A stretch of 64,000 nucleotides of DNA, from assembly GCF_910589235.1 (NCBI RefSeq), contig NW_025813595.1, positions 4,712,001 through 4,776,000 of the forward strand, given 5' to 3'. Under the pieces are notes generated by a model. It had not been told where the DNA came from. It made no database searches and was given only the letters and a program-made list of their open reading frames with translations. How positions within the stretch are numbered: the first letter of the stretch is position 1; every line of letters begins with the position of its first letter. A program made the translations under genes and the position numbers. This document shows, piece after piece, positions 58,049-64,000 of the stretch. This DNA is from Vespa crabro. Lineage: Eukaryota; Arthropoda; Insecta; Hymenoptera; Vespidae.

Positions 58049-60235
58049 TAATAAATATGATAATGACAATAATATTACGAATAAAAATAATAATAATAAT
58101 ATCAATAATGACGAAAAGAACGCTAATAATAATAGTTATAAAATCTATATGACACTAATAACGGTAACAAAAAACAATAATATATACGAAAATATCAATA
58201 ATATTGATAATGATAATAACAATAATAAAAATAATAAAAATAATAATGATAATAATAACAATAATATTAATAAAAATAATAACGATAATAACGATAAAAA
58301 CGACAATAAAACTAATAATAATAATAAGGGGTAATAAATATTATAACGATAATAATGATAATAACAATAATAGTAATTGTAATAATAAAGATAAAAATGA
58401 TAATATAAGAAATAAGGATAATAATAATAACAATAATAACGATAATAACGACAATAATAATGATAATAAGGATAATAATAAATACGATAAAGTCGATAAT
58501 ATCGACAATAGTATTAACAATATTAATTATATTATCGATAATAATATTAACAATATTAACGATAATATCGTTAATAATAATAACAATATTAACGATAATA
58601 TATATAAAATTATAACAATAGTATTAATAACAGTAATAACGATAATACCGATAATAACGATGATAATAAAAATAACGATAAAAAGGATAATAACCATAAT
58701 AATAGTATTAATAATAAGGATAACAACGATTTTAACGATAATAATGACAGTAATAATAACAATAATAACGATAATAACGATAATAATAGTAGTAATAATA
58801 ACAATTATAACACTAATAACGTTAAAAATGATAATAACGATAATAAGGTTATTAACGATAATATATATAATTATAATAACAAAATTAACAATAATAACGA
58901 TATTATCAATCATAACAATAACGACAATAACGATAATATTGATAATAATAATAACATTATTAACGTTAGCATAGATAATAATAATAATAATAATAATAAT
59001 ACTAACAACGATAATAACGATAATAAGTACAATAATAATAATTAAAATAACGGTAATATCCATATTAACGATAATAATAATAAGAAGAAGAATTGTAATA
59101 ATAATAACGTTAATTACGATAATAACGATAATAATAATAGTAATTATAACGCTAATAGCAATAATAACGATAATAGTGATAATAATAAATACGATAATAT
59201 CGATCAATTCGTTAATAATAATAACAATATTAATGATTATACCGACACAAGTAATATCAATAATAACAATAATAAAATTAATAACTATATTTACGTTAAT
59301 AACGATAATAATATCTGCAATAATAGCGATAATAGTGACAATAAAGGTAGCAATAATAATAGCATTATTGACGATATTATAGATGATAACGATCATAAAA
59401 ATAACGGTAATGATAATAATAATAATAATAGTAAAAAAAATAATGATAATAACGTTAATAATAATAATAATGATAATGGCAATAACGATAATAATAATAA
59501 TAATGATAATAGTAATAAAAACGGTAATAATAAATATAATAATAATAACGATAATAACGATAATATAACATGTAATAATAATACTAATAACTATAATAAC
59601 GATAATAACGATAATAATGATAATAACGATTATAATAACAACGATAATACCGGTAACGGTAGTATTAATAATAACGATAATAACGATATTTACGATAATA
59701 ATAATAACATAATATAGAAAAGGACGATATTATCTATAATAATGATATAAATAATAACGATGAAACGATAATAATTATATCAATATTACCGATATTATTG
59801 ATAATAATAATAATGAAAATAGCAATAATAACGATAATAAATATATTAACGATAATAATGATAATGATAATAACGATAATAATAATAATAATAATATCAA
59901 AAATAACAATATTTACGATAAGGACTATAATGACGATAATAATAATAAAGATAATAACGATATCAATGATAATAACGATAATAACGATAATAATGATATT
60001 TATAATACCGATGACAACGACAATAATAATAATAATAATAGCGTCAAAAGGGATAATAAGTATGTCACCGATAATAATAATAACAATAATATCAATAAAA
60101 ACGATAATAACGATAATAATAATAATAATAATAATAACGATATTAACGATAAGAACGATAATAATGATATTAATCTTAACAATAATAACGATATTAAAGA
60201 TTTTAGTGATAATATTAAGTAGGATCATATCGATA
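56510..60235 (+). repeat. Block B, copy 3
   Basis: Matches B2 from 30.43 kb and both B1 and B2 beyond. GACAACGATTAAA is at 56975 (5182 and 30835 in the others), and ACATGT is at 59568 (7726 and 32875). Hand alignment of 59281-59420 with 7021-7160 gives about 12 mismatches in 140, more than B1 versus B2. B3 contains both the segment unique to B2 (57.72-57.96) and the segment unique to B1 (58.43-58.98). Confidence 0.85.
57945..58090 (+). repeat. 75-bp tandem repeat
   Basis: The 40 or so bases beginning CAATAATAAATATGATAATG at 57971 recur at 58046, separated by pure AAT. The AAT run between them (58005-58043) has thirteen units. B1 and B2 have no such array. Confidence 0.92.
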
Positions 60236-62100
60236 ATAACGATAGGAATAATAATTTAATATCGATAGTAACAATAATAACGACAAAGACGATAGTAACG
60301 ATAATAATAATAACGATAATAACGATGATAATAATATTGATCATAAAGTTAATAATAAAAATCATATTAAAGATTATAACGCTCATAACGATACAAACGA
60401 TAATAGCGATAATAATAATAACGATATTATGGATAATATCGTTAATAATTGTAACAATATTAACAATAAAAACGATAATAATAATAACAACAAAAACATT
60501 AATAACGATATTACCTATAATAAAATTTATAATAATAACGATAATGAAGATAATAATGATAATAATAGAAGTAATAATAACAATATTAAGAATATTAAAT
60601 ATAATAATGATTATAATGTAATAGTAGTAGTAATGAAAACATTAATTACAATAATAACGATAATAACGATTATAACAATATTAACGATAATAATATTGAC
60701 GATAATAACGATAATAACCATAATAATAATAATAATAATAATAAAGATAACAACGCTATTAACTTTGATAATGGCAGTAATAATAATAATAATAACGAAG
60801 ATAACGTTAACAATGATAATATCGATAATAATGATAATAACAATAATAATAATAGTATTATTTACGATAATGACGATATTAACGATAATAAGGAAAATAA
60901 CAATAACAATGAATACGATAATAACACTTATAATCCTAATAACGACATTAATATATATAAAAATAACATTAATACTTATAATAAAGACATTAACGATAAT
61001 ATTGACAATATTAAAGATAATAATGATAATAATGTTAAAACGATAATAATTATCATAATTATAGTAGTAATAACGATAATAACGATATTAAAAATAAAAA
61101 TAATAATGATAATATAGATAATAATAATAAAATTCATAACCTTAATAACGATAATTACGATAATATCGATAAAAATAGTAAAATTGATAACTCTAATATC
61201 GATAATAATGATATAATATTATTAATAATAACGATAATAACTATTACAATGGAAATAATAATAATTACAATATCGAAAGTAACTATAATAACGGTAATAT
61301 CGATAATAATAATAGTAATAGTACTAGTAATAATAATAATGGTAATTACAATAATAACAAAAATAATAATAGTTATAATAGCATTATAACAATAATAACG
61401 ATAACAACGATAATAACGATATCTATAATAACGATAATAAAGATAATAATAATAACAATAATAATATCGTTTATAACTATAATAACGATGATAACCATAA
61501 TGACGATCATAATGAAAATTTAGGTAATAATAATAATAATTATAACAGTAATAACGATAATAACGTTAATGACGACAATAATAATAATAATAATAATAAT
61601 AATAGGAATAATAATAACGATAATAAAAATAATGACGACAATAATAATAATAATAATAATATTAACAATAATAACGATAATAACAATAATAACGATAATA
61701 ATAATAATAATAAAAATAATAATCACCACAATAATAACAATAATAACGGTTATATTAAGAATAATATTAATAATATTAACGATAATAATGATAATAACGA
61801 TATAATCGATAATAACAATTACAATAATAACGATAATAAGTACAATAATTTTAATAATAATAATAATTATAACGATAATAACGATAATTTCGACAATAAC
61901 AATTTTAATAAGAGCGATAGTAACGTTAATAGTAATAACTATAAATTCGATAATAATAGCATTAATGAAAATAACTATAATAATAATAATAAATATAACA
62001 ATAATAAAGATAGTAACGATAATAACGTTTATACGGATTATAACAAAACGATAATATCGATAATAGTAATAATAATAACAACGATAATGGAGATGAAACG
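60235..62100 (+). repeat. B-M link, copy 2, and block M, copy 4
   Basis: Matches 9.0-9.6 kb and then M2 from the 61041 anchor. AATAATCACCACAATAATAA with AACGGTTATATTAAG is at about 61720. Block order B, link, M is the same as at 4.45-11 kb. Confidence 0.78.
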
Positions 62101-63000
62101 ATAAAAATGATAATAACTATACTAACGATAATAACAATTAAAATAGTAGTAATAATAGAGATATTAAAGATAGTAACGATAATATCCATATTAATATTAA
62201 CAATAATTACGTTAAAAACGATATTAACGATAATAACAATAATAATAACCATAATAACGACAGTAATAATAATAATAATAATATTAATATCCATAATGCA
62301 GATAATGACGCCAATAATAATAATTATAATAATATTAGTAATAATAACGATAATGACGATGATAATAAAAGTATTAATAACATTATTAAAAATAATAACG
62401 ATAATAACGATAATAACGGTAATAATATTAATAATAACGACATTATAACTATAATAAATATAATAACGATATGTTATTAACGTTATAGACGATAATAGTG
62501 GTAATAGAAATAACGATAATAACGATAATAGCGGCAATAAAAATTATAATAATAAGGATAATAACGATATTATCGAAAAGAAAGATAAAAGCTATAAGAA
62601 TAATAATAATAAGAACAATAACAATGATAATAACGATAATAAACATAATAACAGTAACGATGACACGACAATAATAATAACAATATTAATAACGATAATA
62701 ACGATAACAACAATAATAAAGATAATAACTATATTAACGATATCAATAATAACGAAAATAACGTTAATTTCGATAGTAATAATAACAATATTAAAGATAA
62801 TAACGATAATAATAATAATAATAACGACATTAATAACCATAATAAATATATTAACGATATGGTATTAACGATAAAAACGACAATAGTTGTAACAATAATA
62901 ACGATAATAAAGAAAATAATAATAAGAACGATAATAATATTAATAATAATAACAATATTTACTATTATAACGATAATAACGATAACAATAGATGTAATAA
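62100..63000 (+). repeat. Two copies of the N word in satellite
   Basis: CATAATAAATATATTAACGA with GATATGGTATTAACGATAAA (62838-62880) and a diverged copy near 62449-62490 (GATATGTTATTAACG) are about 387 bp apart. The same word is at about 4190 and 37386. Confidence 0.65.
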
Positions 63001-63432
63001 AACAATATTAAAAATAATATGTATAATAACGATAATAACTACAATAATAGTAGTAATAATGACAGTAATAACAATAATAGCCATGAAAACGATTTTAACG
63101 ATAATAATAATAACGATGTTTATAATAGTTTTAAAAATAACGATTATAACGGTACTAACGATAATATTGATAATAAAGATAATACCGATAAAAACGACAA
63201 TAAAGCTAATCATAATAACGATATTAACGATAATAATAATAATAATAATGACGCTAATAAAGTTAATAACTGCAATAATAAAAATTATATTAATATTAAT
63301 AATAACGATAATAACGATAATAACGATAATATTAATAGTATTAATAGCTATAATATCAATAATAAAGGTAATAACGATAATAACGATAATAATAATAATA
63401 ACGATAATAACGATAATAAGGATATATACGAC

Positions 63433-63479
<47 letters not shown>

Positions 63480-64000
63480 TAATAACGATAAAACCAATAA
63501 TAATTTCAGTAATAATAACAATAATATCAATAATGACGATAATAACGATAATAATAATATCAATAAAATCGATAATATCGTTAATAATTGGAGTAATAAT
63601 AACAAAATTAGGAATAATATATATAGTAACGATAATAACGGTAATAATGGAAGAAGTAATAACAGAAATAACAATAATAACGATAAAAACGCAAATACCG
63701 TTAAGAATAGAAACAATAATAACGATAATATTGATAATAATAATAACAATATTTTCGATAATATCGATAATAGTAATGATAATAATAATAATATTAACGA
63801 TCATAACGATTATAGCGATAATATTAATAAAGATAATAACGATAATAAGAAAAATAATAATATCGATAGCAACAATGATAATTATAATGATGATTATATT
63901 AGTAATACTAATAACGATTACAACGATAATAACGATAATAACGATAATAATAATAAAATCAATAAGGTCGATTACGTTAATAACTAAAATAATAATAGCA
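63000..64000 (+). repeat. Partial block R copy, running to window edge
   Basis: AATAGCCATGAAAACGATTT (about 63077) and AACGATGTTTATAATAGTTT (about 63112) match block R near 0.79-1.02 kb and the partial copy at 18.6 kb. Beyond 63.2 kb I traced no partner. A pure (AAT)15 run lies at 63433-63477. Confidence 0.65.

Larger units (their letters stand above)
1..64000 (+). repeat. Degenerate AAT/AAC/GAT triplet satellite filling the window
   Basis: Every part of the window is made of A-rich triplets, chiefly AAT, AAC and GAT, with a frequent 9-bp word AATAACGAT. Variants keep the pattern purine-A-pyrimidine (ATT, AGT, AAA, AAG, GTT, ATC). Hand counts of two 60-base lines give A 54%, T 27%, G 12%, C 7.5%. 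C is nearly always the third base of a triplet and is followed by G or A. The strand is oriented one way throughout. Triplet phase drifts by single-base or two-base indels several times in some kilobases, so no frame is conserved. Long open frames exist but contain only Asn/Asp/Ser/Lys or Ile/Thr/Val or Leu/Tyr/Ser runs set by the triplets, with no domain, no codon-level constraint and no ribosome-binding or splice context. I therefore annotate no coding sequence anywhere in the window. Confidence 0.95.

Noticed and set aside
1..64000. tRNA or rRNA genes, replication origin, centromere-specific box
   Set aside because: No stretch has the GC-containing stems of a tRNA or rRNA. I recognised no known centromere box, and function cannot be told from this sequence alone.
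1..64000. A single constant higher-order repeat period
   Set aside because: Offsets between paralogous blocks vary (about 5.06, 6.7, 14.3, 19.1-19.4, 20.0-20.2, 25.1-28.1 and 50.9-52.1 kb), and block order is only partly conserved, so it is a mosaic and not a regular higher-order repeat.
1..64000. Naming the organism (for example a slime mould, malaria parasite or anaerobic gut fungus, all AT-rich)
   Set aside because: Composition alone is not diagnostic, and no gene is present to place the sequence.

Overview
The whole 64 kb window is a single low-complexity satellite field. I found no gene I can support. The + strand is built from A-rich triplets of the form (A/G)-A-(T/C): mostly AAT, AAC and GAT, with ATT, AGT, AAA, AAG and GTT as variants. 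These often fall into a 9-bp word, AATAACGAT. Hand counts of bases 1-60 and 30121-30180 give A 65, T 32, G 14 and C 9 of 120, so about 19% GC with A about twice T on this strand. The polarity is the same from end to end, with no inverted segment. I see no tRNA, rRNA, promoter, terminator, transposon ends, CRISPR array or recognisable protein. The many open frames are a by-product of the triplets: AAT gives Asn in one frame, Ile in another and a stop in only one forward frame, while the reverse strand (ATT/TTA/TAT) gives Ile, Leu and Tyr with no stops.

The real structure is above the triplet level. Rare 'misspelled' words act as anchors and show that the field is a mosaic of long direct duplications, 0.3 to about 4 kb each. 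I name these blocks R, X, M, B, L, T, P, Q and S. Left to right, the layout is approximately: R1 (1-1.85 kb), X1 (1.85-2.6), M1 (3.3-4.25), B1 (4.45-8.4), a B-M link (8.4-10.0), M2 (10.04-12.0), L1 (12.0-13.44), T1 (13.54-14.4), a mixed zone with X2 and L4 (14.4-19.1), T2 (19.6-20.5), M3 (21.1-22.3), P1 (22.3-25.8), Q1 (26.46-27.5), R2 (27.8-29.87), B2 (29.88-33.2), L3/L2 (33.2-36.64), B fragments (37.7-38.7), P3 (38.7-40.5), B and M fragments (40.5-41.4), P2 (41.45-45.5), S1 (46.3-46.9), R3 (47.85-49.75), a mixed zone (49.75-51.85), Q2 (51.85-53.3), a mixed zone, S2 (55.66-56.5), B3 (56.5-60.2), the B-M link again and M4 (60.2-62.1), then N- and R-like pieces to the end. Order is partly conserved (R then B; B, link, M; P then Q then R), but spacing is not constant. 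Copies differ by clean presence/absence of segments from 9 bp to 2.6 kb.

This looks like a large eukaryotic satellite, for example heterochromatic, from an AT-rich genome. I cannot name the organism: with no coding sequence there is nothing to place it. A de novo assembly artefact or constructed sequence cannot be excluded from the sequence alone. The interesting content is how the array evolves: CpG-bearing monomers, whole-9-mer indels, and duplications of different ages (about 96-97% identity for B1/B2 versus about 91% for B1/B3 in stretches I aligned by hand).
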